Below are positions 32,795 through 44,600 of a stretch of 64,000 nucleotides of DNA, piece after piece. Positions within the stretch are counted from its first letter, which is position 1. Each line of letters begins with the position of its first letter. Source of the DNA: Euschistus heros (Eukaryota; Arthropoda; Insecta; Hemiptera; Pentatomidae); assembly GCA_003667255.2 (NCBI GenBank), contig RCWM02000011.1, positions 5,397,501 to 5,461,500 of the forward strand, written 5' to 3'. The position numbers were made by a program, and so were the translations under genes. The notes under the pieces were generated by a model that was given only the letters and a program-made list of their open reading frames with translations, was not told the origin of the DNA and did no database searches.

Positions 32795-33340
32795 TGACTG
32801 ATATTTACAACTGGATGCATTATATACAAGAATCAAATTTGCGGAAAATGATTATAATGACCAATAACAAGGATAGAACTACTTACTACTAGCGCTTCCA
32901 TAAAAGTTCTACATTAGATCTCTTGGCTATCTTCTTTTTAGACGCATCGGGGGATTATCGGGAATTGAGTATGATGCTAGTTGGGAATCTAGTGGATTCG
33001 AGTGGATATGCAGTTTACAAAGGTTAGGTATCTTTTTGGGCTAAATCAGCAACATATGGAATATTAAGATCTTTATGGATAAGTTTGTTTGAGACATTAT
33101 TAGAAGCACTAGGATCTAAAAAAGGATCTATGTAAGGATTGGAATTTTTAGTGGACCCCCAAAGCTAAACTCCGCAATGTCTAAATAAATAAACAAGTAT
33201 TTGATGCATTGGGATTATGATTAGGAGCTCTGAACCCTTGTCTAGTAAATGCAGTAGTCGGAAAAGAGGAGCAGTTTCTTGACTTTTAAGTGTGGTATAA
33301 AAGGAAACCGTAAGAAATTATAGGCTTACGACGGGAAGAT
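32795..33340 (-). mobile_element. J1 LINE copy, degenerate
   Basis: The plus strand shows J1 landmarks in order: TGATATTTACAACTGGAT (3' end), TTTAGACGCATCGGGGGATT (RRLKR block), GGGCTAAATCAGCAACATAT (YVADLAQ), AGATCTTTATGGATAAGTTT (LIHKDL) and GGACCCCCAAAGCTAA (LWGS). An internal deletion lies near 33110, and the 5' end degrades near 33300. No usable frame. Confidence 0.8.
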
Positions 33341-33398
33341 AATATCACATTAATACTTGGATAGTAATACATTAATTTATTGATACAATAACGACATA

Positions 33399-33862
33399 CA
33401 TGGTGATCGGAAGATCGTTGGCCAAAGAGAGACAACATGTTTAACCTCTGCTAGAAAGAGAAACAACTATTTGTTACGCTTTGCATAAAAAAAAAACATT
33501 TTATTATAAAAATTTGGATTTGGCTGATGCCCTTACTTTTTTTTTTTTTTTTTTTAACCTAAATCTGAAGTTGTTTTTTTTTACCTGTAACAAGATTTAA
33601 CGATCTCCTGTTTTTTCGTATTTGTTTTTTGCATCAAATCTTTTTTATTTTACACGGACAAGGTATTAGTAATTACAGCAAAATAATAGCGTTGATATAT
33701 CAGAAACTAACGAAGTCATAAGCCATAAATGTTTGGTTTTGGTTGTTTTTTTTTTTAAATAAACCGTAAGACTTTGTATATAGGTAAGTGACCTTAAATA
33801 GGTTCAAAATGAATCTCCCTACCCGAGTTACCTCTTTGGCCAACAATCTTCCGAACACCCTG
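33399..33862. mobile_element. MITE with 31-bp terminal inverted repeats
   Basis: The left end CATGGTGATCGGAAGATCGT (then TGGCCAAAGAG) and the inverse of the right end, CAGGGTGTTCGGAAGATTGT (then TGGCCAAAGAG), match at 28 of 31 positions. CAGGGTGTTC also starts the unrelated element at 28766. I could not settle the target duplication. A T-run at 33538-33555 lies inside. A 110-codon antisense ORF crosses the right end and is not supported. Confidence 0.65.
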
Positions 33863-34849
33863 TTTATAAAAATAAATATTTCGAAAGCATCATAATTAAA
33901 ATTCTTTTTAAAATAAAAATGAACCAATAAAATCTGACGAACGGATTTATTTGACTTGAAACGAGTGACAATCTTAGACCTTATTATATTTAACTGCCTT
34001 TGTATACCGAACACCATTGCACCATAATTCATTCAGGAGCTGTTTGTTTCAAATTTAAATGCATCTATCTTAAATTGTACCAGCAACACACCTGTCGCGG
34101 CCTGTTATGGCATTCTACCAACATTCAGAATTTAAAATTCTCTTGAATTAGGATGCATCTGTTTCATAATTTATTTATAAACTTTTATTGTATTCAGGGA
34201 AAGCAGTTCGTAGGCCTTTAATTATCTGCATATAAGTAGTGGAAATTTCTTAGAAAACATCTGTGATTCAAGAAGTTACTAGGAAATTATTACTGGCTGA
34301 ATGGTTACCTATCAATTGTAAATTAAATCTGCTTGGGATAACATTACTCAATGTAACTACTATCAAGTTTTTCATAATATAATAGTTTTTGATAATACTT
34401 TTTTTCTTTTTTTTTCAATTGTACTTGGCAAAATACTGTATACGATATCTGTATCGACGATTTATCGGTATACCTTACCTATAACCTCACTTGTAAACAT
34501 CCATTATTGCAGTTTTATTCAGATTATGTTGTTTAGGGTGTTATATTGATCTTATTATCTTCTTAAATGTAAAAAAGGTAAAACAAGAGTTAACAGTATG
34601 AGTTTCAACATGGACTTAGTGTTTTATAAATTTATGTTTTCTTACTTGCACATAATTATTTTCTTATTTATGATTTAAGTATGAACATGGATTTAGAGTT
34701 TGTGTGTAAATGGAGGAGAATAAGCCCCCCTCGAGAAGTAGCGACCAAAACATCGAAATATATCGAAAAAAGGTTAGAATAAAACATAAAAAAAGAAACG
34801 GTACTCTGGGCACCAGAACGAGTGGAGCAATACAGATACGCTGCACACA
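33863..34849. other. No gene recognised
   Basis: AT-rich. Antisense ORFs at 34664-34859 show no recognised motif. No termini seen. Confidence 0.4.
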
Positions 34850-35200
34850 GTATATACATTAAGTAATCAAGTTGAAAATAATTACAATGACATCAATATC
34901 TTGTAAAAAAAACTACCCATTAATACAAGTTTTACTTCAGAATGTCTCTAGGTCATCTTCTTTTCTGAAGTCTTGTAGAGTTGGAATCATTGTAAATGGA
35001 GTGGAAGCAAATTGAGAGAGAAGTGGACTCGAGTTGTTACGGAGTTTATGATGAAATGGTAAGTATCTGTTTTGGGCTGAATCAGCAGTATATGGAACAT
35101 TTGGGCCTGTATGGATAAATTTATTATTTAATTTTTGGTAGAATAAACTTGGTTTAAAAATGTGAGTTGGAACTATCATTGGATCATTACATCCCAAAAT
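34850..35200 (-). mobile_element. J1 LINE 3' fragment
   Basis: The minus-strand frame (34937-35197) reads FYQKLNNKFIHTGPNVPYTA, DSAQNRYLPFHHKLRNNSSP then LLSQFAS and a frameshifted LQDFRKEDDLE. This is J1 (LIHKDLNVPYVADLAQ..Y..FH.KL.N.SNPL.SQLAS..) with substitutions. The J1 identity stops near 35160. Confidence 0.8.
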
Positions 35201-36431
35201 CGATCTGCTGATCGTCGGAAAGCCCGTTCCGACAATTTATCGGACAAATTCTATTACTAAGCTACTAAGTACCCGACAACCGCTGATATCATGTTTTCTT
35301 TTTTCCATTTCGACTACGGATTCTTATTAAAGAGAGGACTTTCTTGTGAGCTTTAAATGAAACATAAGACTAATGAACTTTTTATCAGAATTATTTTTGA
35401 TATCACAAGGTGATTCTGAAATAAGGTTGCTTTATGCTAATTTCTGACAATATACCTGTTAGACACATTCACATTACAACCCTTAAAACCCACCTGTATT
35501 TATGACTACCTTTCTCTCTTTTTCTCCTTCCCCTTCAAAACGGCAATGACCAATTCCATTTGTATAGTCCATTATCATTCGTACTACCTCTTTTTCGAAT
35601 CTCTTCTTTAAAGTTTCTCTCTTACTTCCACTAAATACCACCTATTTCTACACCTCCTCAATAAAAGAAAAAAATGATTCTCAATGAAAATTATTCTAGC
35701 AAACGTAAAAATATGTGCCAGGTAATCCCCCTATGAAATGTACTTTCATGTCATTATTATGGAGCGAATAACACCGGAACAAAGTTCAAAGAGACCGATT
35801 GTAATATCCTGCTAACCAAAAACAAAATTATGAGCACATAAAAAAGATTTTAGAAATGAAATGATGGAAGTAGGAAATGCCGGATAATTTATTTTCCTTG
35901 TGGTAGGAATACAAAGAACATTCTTGATCCTATGCAAAGGAAAATCCCAGGAAAGTTGGAAAAAGTTCCTTATCTCGTGGTTTTGGTATTGTACAACTTA
36001 TCTTCGAAGGATATCGAAAACCTTTCATCTCTCCCCATGTCAAGGGGCTTATTGTGTTCCGAATATTTTTCCAGCATTGTCCCTACAAGTTTCCCTGCGG
36101 TAAAGGGCCTCTTTAACGTAGAATTCTTTAGAGGGTTTAGAAGATTCATGATGTTTGAGTACCGTGAATTATTACGCTAATAACAATAAAAAAAAAAAAT
36201 GGAACGACTAAATATGTTCAAGAAGTGTATATGTATTATAATATAACGTTCAATTGCTTTTTGCATTCTGTAAATATTAAATCATTAGGATTTTATGCAT
36301 CATTCAACTATAACAAAGAATTGTAGAGTTGTTGAGTTATTCCTTACAAGTGATACAAGAATCGAACCTGTTTTTCCATGTTTAACATAAAAATAATAAC
36401 ACTTCTTATAATTATATTTAAATTATTATTA
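35201..36431 (+). other. Unassigned; 82-codon ORF at 35932-36180
   Basis: Most of this stretch is AT-rich and blank. Around 35880-36180 one frame stays open well upstream of its first ATG and reads GKLEKVPYLVVLVLYNLSSK, DIENLSSLPMSRGLLCSEYF then FRGFRRFMMFEYRELLR with a stop. It is less AT-biased than its surroundings. I do not recognise the family; it could be a fragment of an old element or an isolated host exon. Confidence 0.25.
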
Positions 36432-37095
36432 TCTATAATATTATATAAAAGAAAAAGCCATTTTTCGTTTTTTTATCAGTAACTACGAAAAATACTGAAC
36501 CAATCTGTACCAAATCCTAACATCATCTTCATAGTTCAAGGAAGGTTATATCAATAATAAAATTTACATATTTTCTATTATATGGTTGTTATAAAATGAT
36601 ATGTGGTGGGGAGTGAAGTTTGGAAATCGACCGATAGGTGGCGAGTGCTATTCGAGAGAGGTTACGAATATACGGAGTTATATATAACAAGAAATTGATA
36701 ATAAAACTTGCTTGATTCAATTATATTGTTATATAAAAAAAAAAAAGCTATAAATATGTGATATGTGTGGATCCCTGTGAATTTTAAAAATCGGACGATA
36801 TGTTACTAGCACCATTCTGCAACAGAGTTTTTGTAAAAACCTATCTGAACCAAATTTTAACTACATACATCATTTTCACAGTTCTGTACAGAAGGTTTAT
36901 AATAGTAAAATTTACAATAATAATAATTTGAATATGCATTATTTAGTGACAGAAACGAGGTTTTTTCACACTAGCATAAAAAATCGATAAAATTATTGCT
37001 ACCAAATGCAAACTATTATTAAATCAAAGCGTCAATCCTTCGCTTTTTATTGTGTGTAAAAATATGACAAGATACATGTGTCTAGGGGATGCTGG
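36432..37095 (+). mobile_element. Helitron A of a head-to-tail pair
   Basis: Starts A|TCTATAATATTATATAAAAG with the family lead GCCATTTTTCGTTTTTTTAT and CTGAACCAATCTGTACC, and carries CGACCGATAGGTGGCGAGTG. A second internal segment repeats part of this lead (CTATCTGAACCAAATTTTAA). It ends TAGGGGATGCTGG at 37095, a variant of the GGATGCTAG terminus, directly followed by the next Helitron. It lacks the GAGCGGGCGAAGCC 3' hairpin region. Confidence 0.75.
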
Positions 37096-37980
37096 TATTA
37101 TATAAAAGGCAAGCCATTTTTCCTTTGTGATCACTAACCACGAAAACAACTGAACCAATGTATACCAAATTATAATATGTAGATAACACATGTGCACGAA
37201 TAATAAATAAAATAAATAATATAATATGTACCTACATAATATGTAGATAACAGTGAAGTTTGAAAATTGACCAATACGTGGCGAGCGCTCTTCTACATGA
37301 GAGGTTACGAAGGTACGGTGTTATATAGAACTTCAAAGTGATAATTAAATATACCTATATTCAATTAAATTATTTTTAAAAAAATTAATTATGTAGTGCG
37401 ACATAATGCCAGTGAATTTTGTAAAATCGACCGATATTTAGTCAGCACCTTTCAGCAATAGAGTTAACAATGGTATGGCTACTAAACCCATATATATCAA
37501 ATTTTGACTACAAGGTTTGCTAGACTGTCGTATACTTGCATAGTTAGATATTAAAATCCAACCACATAAAATCAATAAAATTATCTCCACAGAATAAACA
37601 TTATTACCAAATCGAAATTTCGATCCTTTGCTTTTTGACATTCTGTGTGAACTTATAATGGGTTTTTAGTTGTAAGAACTGACAATGCAGTCTATTATCC
37701 GCAAGAGTTTCTTAACAATCTCTATCCATATGGATTACTAACTCATAGATTAGAATTAAAAATTAGATGTCTATTCATGCTTTTACGTAATCTTCATACA
37801 CCTATCATTGCAATTTAAGCAGGTTAAAAATTACTTTTATGCGTAAAAATTTAAGAAATAGTGCTTAATTGCGTATATCATAACAATGATGTTTATCTAT
37901 AAACAAATCAAACTTTAGTTATTGGTTAAAATTTTATAAGTTCTTTATTCAGAAGAGCGGGCGAAGCCGTGACGGAGGAT
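37096..37980 (+). mobile_element. Helitron B of a head-to-tail pair, helicase remnant
   Basis: The start TATTATATAAAAGGCAAGCC abuts Helitron A. It carries GTGATCACTAACCACGAAAA, CTGAACCAATGTATACC and TTGACCAATACGTGGCGAGC. Near 37715-37830 a broken frame reads SLSIWITNS / YPYGLLTHRLELKIRCLFML then LLRNLHTPIIAI, matching the Helitron Pif1-like helicase segment (GLPPH.L.LK.G.P.MLLRNL..P). The 3' end AGCGGGCGAAGCCGTGACGG then AGGAT lacks the final GCTAG, so the terminus is clipped by about five bases. Confidence 0.8.
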
Positions 37981-38684
37981 AAAACTTATAGAAATTATAT
38001 AACCAATAGGTTTCATATGGTGTTGGTATCGATGTCAACAAATGGAATAATATTTTAACGGAACTTCTAAACAGAAAAGGACTCGTTCTATTGACCAGAT
38101 ATTTACATTAGAAGAAAACATTCAAACAAACGGAAATGTTAGAGTTCAGGTAACACTGATAATGTAACAGGAAACAATCTAGTGTTCTATTTTTGTTATA
38201 GACTTGACTCCATTGAAAAAAAAGAAGTGTTTATTTCTCTAGGGAAGCTATAACTTTATAAATATTTATCCGATTTTATTGTAGTAAATATAATTTATGT
38301 GCTTAAATAGTGACATCATAGGAATATTTATATTTATTTTAAAATAAAAACAGACTCACATATATGAGGCATTGTATTCCGAATCGAGCCATTTTTGAAA
38401 AGTTATAAGAGGACTTATTTCCTCTAATGGCCCTTTTTTTATTTATCTACTTTTAAAAGAAAAACTTCCACCAAAAAAGTAGAAAACTAACAAAAAAAAA
38501 AAAAATAATAATTATCTGGGAATTGGACACAACTGGTTTTGGAATTCTAAGTCTCTGCCAAACTCTTCTCTTTTAACAAAAACAACAACGGCCCTACACT
38601 AACAAGCAGAACCTTGGCCTCTTCCACGATTCCCCTCCATTTGTTCCTGCCACCAGCTGCTCTCCTCCAATACCTCATTCCAAA
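37981..38684. other. No gene recognised
   Basis: AT-rich, with an A-run at 38494-38505. 38530-38684 grows richer in C and is likely the 3' UTR of the LINE on the minus strand beyond 38685. Confidence 0.4.
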
Positions 38685-39230
38685 TTAAGTAAGAAGGGTC
38701 TTTAGGTCTGCCTCAACGTCTTCCCTCCAGCACAATCTAGGCCTTCCTCTTTCTCTTTTCCCTCCTTCGGGACGCCCATTCAGCATGATTTTTGGCATTC
38801 TGTTAGAGCTCATTCTGTGAACATGGCCCAGCCATCTTAATCTCCTTTGCTTTATTGTAGCAAACAAACCTGGAACTTTGTACAGTTCTCTTAGTTCCTG
38901 GTTGCTTTTTATTTTGCACATATCTCCATCTCTAGTAGGGCCATATACCCTCCTCAAATTTTTCTCTCCCATCTATTTATAATGCCTTCTTTCTTCGCGG
39001 TCCAGGTTTCATTCCCATACAGTACAACTGGTTTAAGAATGGTTTGGTAAACCCTTATTTTTAGATTTTTAGGGAGACCCCTATTTACCCATTATTTTAT
39101 TGAGGGCCCAATAACAGCTATTACCAGGCTTTATTCTTTCCCTTATTCCTCCATCCACTTCATTTCTTGAAGTAATGACGCTTCCCAGGTAATTTGTGAC
39201 TTGAACTTGAATTTGTCGACGTTTTCAAAG
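38685..39230 (-). mobile_element. RTE-like LINE fragment, post-RT region
   Basis: On the minus strand frames read SVITSRNEVDGGIRERIKPG (near 39110-39190), then TILKPVVLYGNETWT (near 39010-39050). The open C-terminal part is LRRVYGPTRDGDMCKIKSNQ, ATIKQRRLRWLGHVHRM and RGRPRLCWREDVEADLKTL with a stop at 38685. YLGS..T, VLYG.ETW, RLRWLGHV.RM and GRPR.RW motifs are hallmarks of LINE ORF2 after the catalytic domain. Family distinct from the 6.4-kb RTE copy. Two frameshifts. Confidence 0.82.
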
Positions 39231-39814
39231 TGGTATCCGTTTCTGCCCTTTTTAGGTTCTTTCCCATTTTTTTTTATTTTAATTTTTTTTTTAATAAAAA
39301 TTCCTTTTTTTATCCTTTTTGAAAATGTCCTTATTCTTAAAAAAAAAAGTTCAATACTAGGTAGCACGATGTATGTAAAATTATTGGTTTTTAAATTCCA
39401 AAGAGAATAAACAAATTTAGAGATTATTTCTATAATACAAGTTTAAATTTGGGATTTTTTACTTTTTTGATCTCCGATAAATCAAAAAGACTATGACTAA
39501 AGCCGATAATCGCTTCCGTTGCAATCCGGGTGATATCGACAATGTTCGTGGATCTTCGCTTACGGCTATAGCTGTGTGTACTTGGAGCTACAGGATTTTG
39601 TTTGTCTTATATTTTTTTGTTAAGGATCAAGTATGTAACGGAGTGTTTTTTTTTTTTTGTTTTTTTTAATAAAGCAAAAGTAAGCAATTTACTTTACTTA
39701 GCCTAGATAGTTCATTGATAAATTTGGAAATAGGTATATCATTGAAGCTGAAAAATATATCTTAATTAAGGTCATTATTTGACGAATATATAATATATAT
39801 ACGTTTTTAAACAT
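39231..39814. other. No gene recognised
   Basis: AT-rich with T-runs (39280-39300, 39650-39668). Nothing supported. Confidence 0.4.
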
Positions 39815-40515
39815 TTTTTTTTTTAAGCTGTTTATTGAAAGTTACAACTGGATACAATATAAAAATATAAAACATCAAGTAAATGTGATGATAATGCAAA
39901 AAATGAAACGTCACTTGTTTTTGAAGCAACTACCCATTGGTAGCACTTATTAAGGTTCTATATAATGAAGAATGTCCCGAGGCCATCTTCTTTTCAGGCG
40001 CTTCGGAGGTTTATCTGGAATGGTATGAGAATCAAGTTGTGATACTAATGGATTTGAATGGTTGTGGAGTTTGCTATGAAAGGACTGATATCTGGTTAGA
40101 GCTGAGCCAGAAACGTTAGGTATATTAAGATGTTTGTGGATAAGTAGTGACAAAGTAAGGAGCTTTGAGGATTTTGGATTGTAAGGATTGGATACGAGAA
40201 GAATTGGACGGTTTAGTGGAACCCCAATGCTCAACTCCATATGCTCAAATTGGTCTAATTAATCTTATGTAAATGAGTCTTTTATAATTAATTAAAAGCT
40301 TTGAACAATGTAAAGTAAATGTTGAAGTAGTCAAAACGACTGTCAGTTTCTTGTCGTTTTAGAAAGAATAGGAAAAGTTATGACCAATATTAAAAGTTGA
40401 AAAAAAAAATCACTGAGATAGAAGCGGGTGATAAGGAACTATGTGAGGGTAGGAATTTACGAAGTTCGTATAGCAGTCCAAAACACAAACATATCTTACA
40501 TGTAATTATATATAA
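39815..40515 (-). mobile_element. J1 LINE copy with internal deletion
   Basis: The minus strand has the open block SKLLTLSLLIHKHLNIPN, VSGSALTRYQSFHSKLHNHS, NPLVSQLDSHTIPDKPPKRL and KRRWPRDIL (39950-40240). Beyond 40370 it jumps directly to the reverse-transcriptase N-terminal side (GLLYELRKFLPSHSSL, near 40440-40500), so the catalytic middle is missing. The T-rich 3' end is at 39815-39835. Confidence 0.83.
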
Positions 40516-40600
40516 CATGAATGTAAATTACTAAAATAACAGTTTTATTTTCGTGTTCCTATCTATAGATTACATTTAGATTAAGAAATATTTAGTTACT

Positions 40601-40815
40601 AGCTGCCCCGGTAGACGTTGTTCTGCCCTATTTTCTATAAAACAACACAACACTGATTTTTTATGTTATTAGATTCATTTTTATTTATATAGATAAGAAC
40701 CTTCCTTGTGCCTTAACAATAACATTAAAAAATAATTAACCGAATTGGTCGAGCCTTTCTCGAGTTTTACGCTTAGCAACACATTTGGCGATTCATTTTT
40801 ATTTATATAGATAGT
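40601..40815. repeat. Interspersed repeat starting CTAGCTGCCCCGGTAGACGT
   Basis: CTAGCTGCCCCGGTAGACGT then TGTTCTGCC, later AACCGAATTGGTCGAGCCTT and TCTCGAGTTTTACGCTTAGC, ending GATTCATTTTTATTTATATAG. Sequences of this type are widespread in insect genomes. The final GATTCATTTTTATTTATATA occurs twice (near 40674 and 40791). Non-coding; superfamily not assigned. Confidence 0.6.
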
Positions 40816-41025
40816 ATTTTTAATTATAACAGAAACCAAAACTGTGATTAAAAAAAAAGTTGTTTACGTAACTTCTTATTCAGTATTGCAGAGGTTACCG
40901 AATATTTTTTTGTTAATATTATATTTTTTTAAATTCGGTAATTGATTAAAAAAAAAGAAAAGATTTTCTATTCCTAGAGTAAATAAAAAAAACTATAAAA
41001 AAGAATCTCAAATAAATATTATTTA

Positions 41026-41604
41026 TCATTATTATATAAAATGAGTAGCCATTTTTCATTTGCAATTACTAACAGCACTCTTATCATCTTTATAGTTCCA
41101 GGAAGGTTTTGCAAACAATAAAATCTACTGATTTTCAATTAATTTGCTGTTAGAAAAGGTACAATATGTTCATAACTGTGAAATTTGTAAATTCAGCAAT
41201 AAGTAGCGAGTGCTGTTCTATATGAGAGGTTACAAAGGTACGGTGTTATAAGGAGCTTGAAATTGATAATAAAATTTACTTATATTTAATTAAATAATTA
41301 ATGAAGATTTAAATATGTGGTGTGACATGTGGATCCCAGTGACGTTTGTGCATCTGGATTACCAAAATCGCGCATTATAATTAAAAATTAGATGTCATAT
41401 TATGCTTTCACGTAACCTTTAAGCCAATCAGTGCAATTTTAACCAGGTTGAAAATTATTGCTAAAATTTCATTTGAATTTATCAGGTTAAAAATATCATA
41501 AAAATAATACTGTTTTGATAAACAAATAAAACTTCAAATATTATTTGAATTTATTTAAATTTTTTACTAAGGAGAACGGGTGAAGCCGTGACGATGAATG
41601 CTAG
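41026..41604 (+). mobile_element. Helitron, short copy with intact CTAG end
   Basis: Starts A|TCATTATTATATAAAATGAG, GCCATTTTTCATTTGCAATT. Internal AATAAGTAGCGAGTGCTGTT is the conserved block seen in the other copies. A shrunken helicase-derived part (CATCTGGATTACCAAAATCG) remains. Ends GAACGGGTGAAGCCGTGACG, ATGAATGCTAG at 41604, followed by T. Confidence 0.82.
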
Positions 41605-42209
41605 TTATCGAAAAAGAAATGTATTCATTTCAATCAAACTATTTTTAAACATAGAAATATAAATAAATAAAATGTCTTACTAGCCGAGGCTTTTTGCCAG
41701 CTAATCGTCGACTACAAAATCCGCCCTTTAGTCGACTTTACAGACAAGTCGTCCCATTACTAATTATTAATAGAAAAATTCTATCTATTGTTTTGAGCCT
41801 CAAGAGAATCGAAATTTCTCAATTTGAGAACTTCTGATCCAATTTGAGAAATAAAAGTTTTTCTCACATTGATTCATAAATGATTGATGCTGGACAGGGT
41901 TTCTGCTTTAACGGGTCACATCTAAAAAGGTATATGGTTCATCGTCTCTAATAGGAATTGCTGGAGAGGAAATCCTATTTACGACTGAACTATGCGGCGG
42001 CTAAAATCTATGAATAAAATCGATACCTAATTGTTGCTAGGGCAAGTCAAGGCTTCTTCCAAAAGAGTAACCCTTATAAAGATTAAAGCGATCTGTACAT
42101 CTTCATAAAAGAATAAAATTTACATTTTTCATTAAAACATTAACCTATTAAGTTTATAGCAAAAAAATCGAAAAAAAAGCAAATAATTTAGAGATTTTTT
42201 CCTCCTACA
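41605..42209. other. No gene recognised
   Basis: AT-rich; a mixed patch at 41885-42010 (GCTGGACAGGGTTTCTGC) is unassigned. Confidence 0.4.
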
Positions 42210-42545
42210 GTATTCTTTTATGATATTCCACTAATCCCTGTTGAACAGAACTACTCGTAGTTACAGACTGCTTCAACAATTACTAGATAAACGATCAAAG
42301 CTCCCAAACAATTACAAAATACTCATATACACGACTGTGATTAGACCTATTTGGACGTACGGAGTTGAGCTTTGAGGGTCCACTAAACCATCCAATTCAT
42401 CTCTTATCCAATCCTTGCAATCCATTTTTATTGAAGTGCTACTATTGAGTAGTTCTTTAAAAGTTATTTATATGCCATTGTATTCACTATCAACATACTT
42501 GATGTATGTTTTGTACAGTTGTAAATTTTTCAAAATATCTTCGAG
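42210..42545 (+). mobile_element. J1 LINE copy with large internal deletion
   Basis: Plus-strand frames give LLQQLLDKRSKLPNNYKILI, YTTVIRPIWTYGVEL then a stop and GSTKPSNSSLIQSLQS. Immediately afterwards (near 42430) it jumps to the 3' UTR (GAAGTGCTACTATTGAGTAG). NAPYFV to RRLKR has been deleted. The 3' end is GTACAGTTGTAAATTT. Confidence 0.82.
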
Positions 42546-42742
42546 GTTAAAAAGTTATGATATTTACTACTATTGTTGTATATAAAGTAGTCCTCAGTTC
42601 TATTATCTATTGTTTCTTAGTCGGACGACTAATCAGCCGTTTTTAATAAAACAGCGCACATTCTGATTTATTGCAATACTCAAAGTAGATTTTATTCTGT
42701 AATATAATTACTGACCTTACTATCATCTAATTATTACTATAA

Positions 42743-44025
42743 GGCGCGGTGCACACTGGAGAAACCGGTTTCCAGAAACGCGTTTCTTGAAACATGAACA
42801 CGGAGTTGCTTGAAACTGAAGGATAGGATTAACGTAGGTTGGTGCACACAGCGTTTCTAGAAACCCGGTTTTTGAAACCCCGTTTCATGAAACGCTGCAC
42901 AGTGCGGCACTCTTACGGTCGAAGTTAACAAAAGTCATTCTTGACGGGAAAAACTTATAAAATCTTTGTAACGTTTTAAAAACAACATCAATTTGACATA
43001 TATCAATTTCTTTAAAACGGGCTGTTAGAGAATACTCTAAGTTGATCATTAAAAAAAACAATATACTGAAGATCTTTTAATACAAATTAAGTTTTATTAG
43101 AGGAACAAAATAATAACTAATATCAAACAATTAAATTTACAATACATGAATTGATTAAGGTACATCTGAAAATTGTATTGAGTCACTGCTCGTTGACATA
43201 CTCTCATCAGATGGCGATGAGATTGAAATCCATAGAATATTCGTCATCGCCCAAAAGATATTTTTTAATGTCCTCTGAATTGTGCTTTGAATTTGAGTGG
43301 CTTGTTTTCCTGCATGCAGATATTAAAGGGTCCGAAGATATCTATATTAAAATATTAATAAATATACACACATATAAAATTACATCAATGTTTTTCATGT
43401 CCATGTTTTCTGAAATAAATAACCAAAGAACCATTCAAAACAGTTTAAAGCAGGAATGATTTCTATATTCATGATGTATATTTGTTATTATATCAGAATA
43501 TTTCAAAAACTAAGAATGTTTTGGATCGAAATTGAAATATGTCGATTTGAAGTTTTTTTTAAAAAATGTTATTAATTTATTACCGAAAACAATTTATTTA
43601 AAGATATTAAGGAAAAACATTATTCAAAGGTATTAATGAAAAAATGGATATTACTCACCTTCTTCGATGCCTGCCATACTAAAACTTCAAGTGACCTTGA
43701 TGTGTACTTAACATTAAATAAGGGCCCAATAAATTGAAATTGTACCGATGAGACAGATAAGCGATCTGCCAATTGTTCAAACATGATTTCTATCCTTTGC
43801 TTTTGTAATATGGGTTTAAAAGCTACAATTCCATATCATTGAGGTCAATATGAAAGGATTACTAAAGGAAACTAAGTTGGAAAAAATAATCGCATTTTAG
43901 ACTTTTGTCCATTGGCGGCCGCACTGTGCACAGTGTGCACCAATCCGAGTTAATCCTATCTTTCAGTTTATAACAAATTCATCTCTATGTTTCTAGAAAC
44001 CGGTTTCTTCAGTGTGCACCGCGCC
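42743..44025. mobile_element. Harbinger-like element, TAA-flanked
   Basis: Terminal inverted repeats: left GGCGCGGTGCACACTGGAGA then AACCGGTTTC, right the inverse of GGCGCGGTGCACACTGAAGA. They are flanked by TAA at 42740-42742 and 44026-44028, the 3-bp target typical of PIF/Harbinger. The subterminal GTTTCNAGAAAC palindromes extend over 150 bases and match the MITE at 4873-5094. Inside, a second inverted pair CACAGTGCGGC (42898-42908) and GCCGCACTGTG (43918-43928) brackets the interior, suggesting either a nested element or captured DNA. No Harbinger transposase is readable. Confidence 0.82.
43655..43790 (-). other. Candidate exon inside the Harbinger-like element
   Basis: The minus strand is open as MFEQLADRLSVSSVQFQFIG then PLFNVKYTSRSLEVLVWQAS and KK, followed by GTGAGT, a good donor site. 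About 330 bases further on the minus strand, TGCATGCAG (near 43319-43311) could be an acceptor. It precedes frames with HSNSKHNSEDIKKYLLGDDE to a stop, but the reading phase does not clearly join. Harbinger elements often carry a second DNA-binding protein gene; that this is one is speculation. Confidence 0.25.
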
Positions 44026-44548
44026 TAAGACTTCTATAATTCATACAAATATATTTTGGTGAGAAAGGAACCACTAAACTAATAAGTTAATTAACTAATT
44101 TGAGGTTGAATCTAATAAAAACTGACAATAATTACCAGTTTGTCACGGTCGCTTTCAGAGTTAAAATAGACTTTCCAAGCAATAAATATTTCAAGCTAGT
44201 CTTCGTTGCGTCATTATCCGATAGATTATAGATTTTTAATGAAAGCAGTTCATTTCTTATTTATCGATAGTTAAGGACGATTTTTTTTTCTTTCAATTTT
44301 CTATGACATTACCACTATCCTTAGTTAGGAAACTTTTAACTCCTCAATACGAAGTTTTGGATACCCATGAACTATATGAATAAGTTAGAGTATATGACGT
44401 AATACACGACTCCTATAATCTATGACGTAAAGATAATTGCTAAGGTTAATTGATTTCAGGAATTTTGAACAGCCTTCGATTTAACTCTTGTCGGTCATGT
44501 TTAAAACATTTAGAATATGAGTAAGAGCCCATATTTGTTATACATATA

Positions 44549-44600
<52 letters not shown>

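Noticed and set aside
33700..34032. 110-codon antisense ORF
   Set aside because: No family motif, composition follows AT bias, and it crosses the right end of the MITE at 33399-33862.
43151..43459. 102-codon plus ORF in the Harbinger-like element
   Set aside because: No transposase motif; the opposite strand carries the better exon-like signals.
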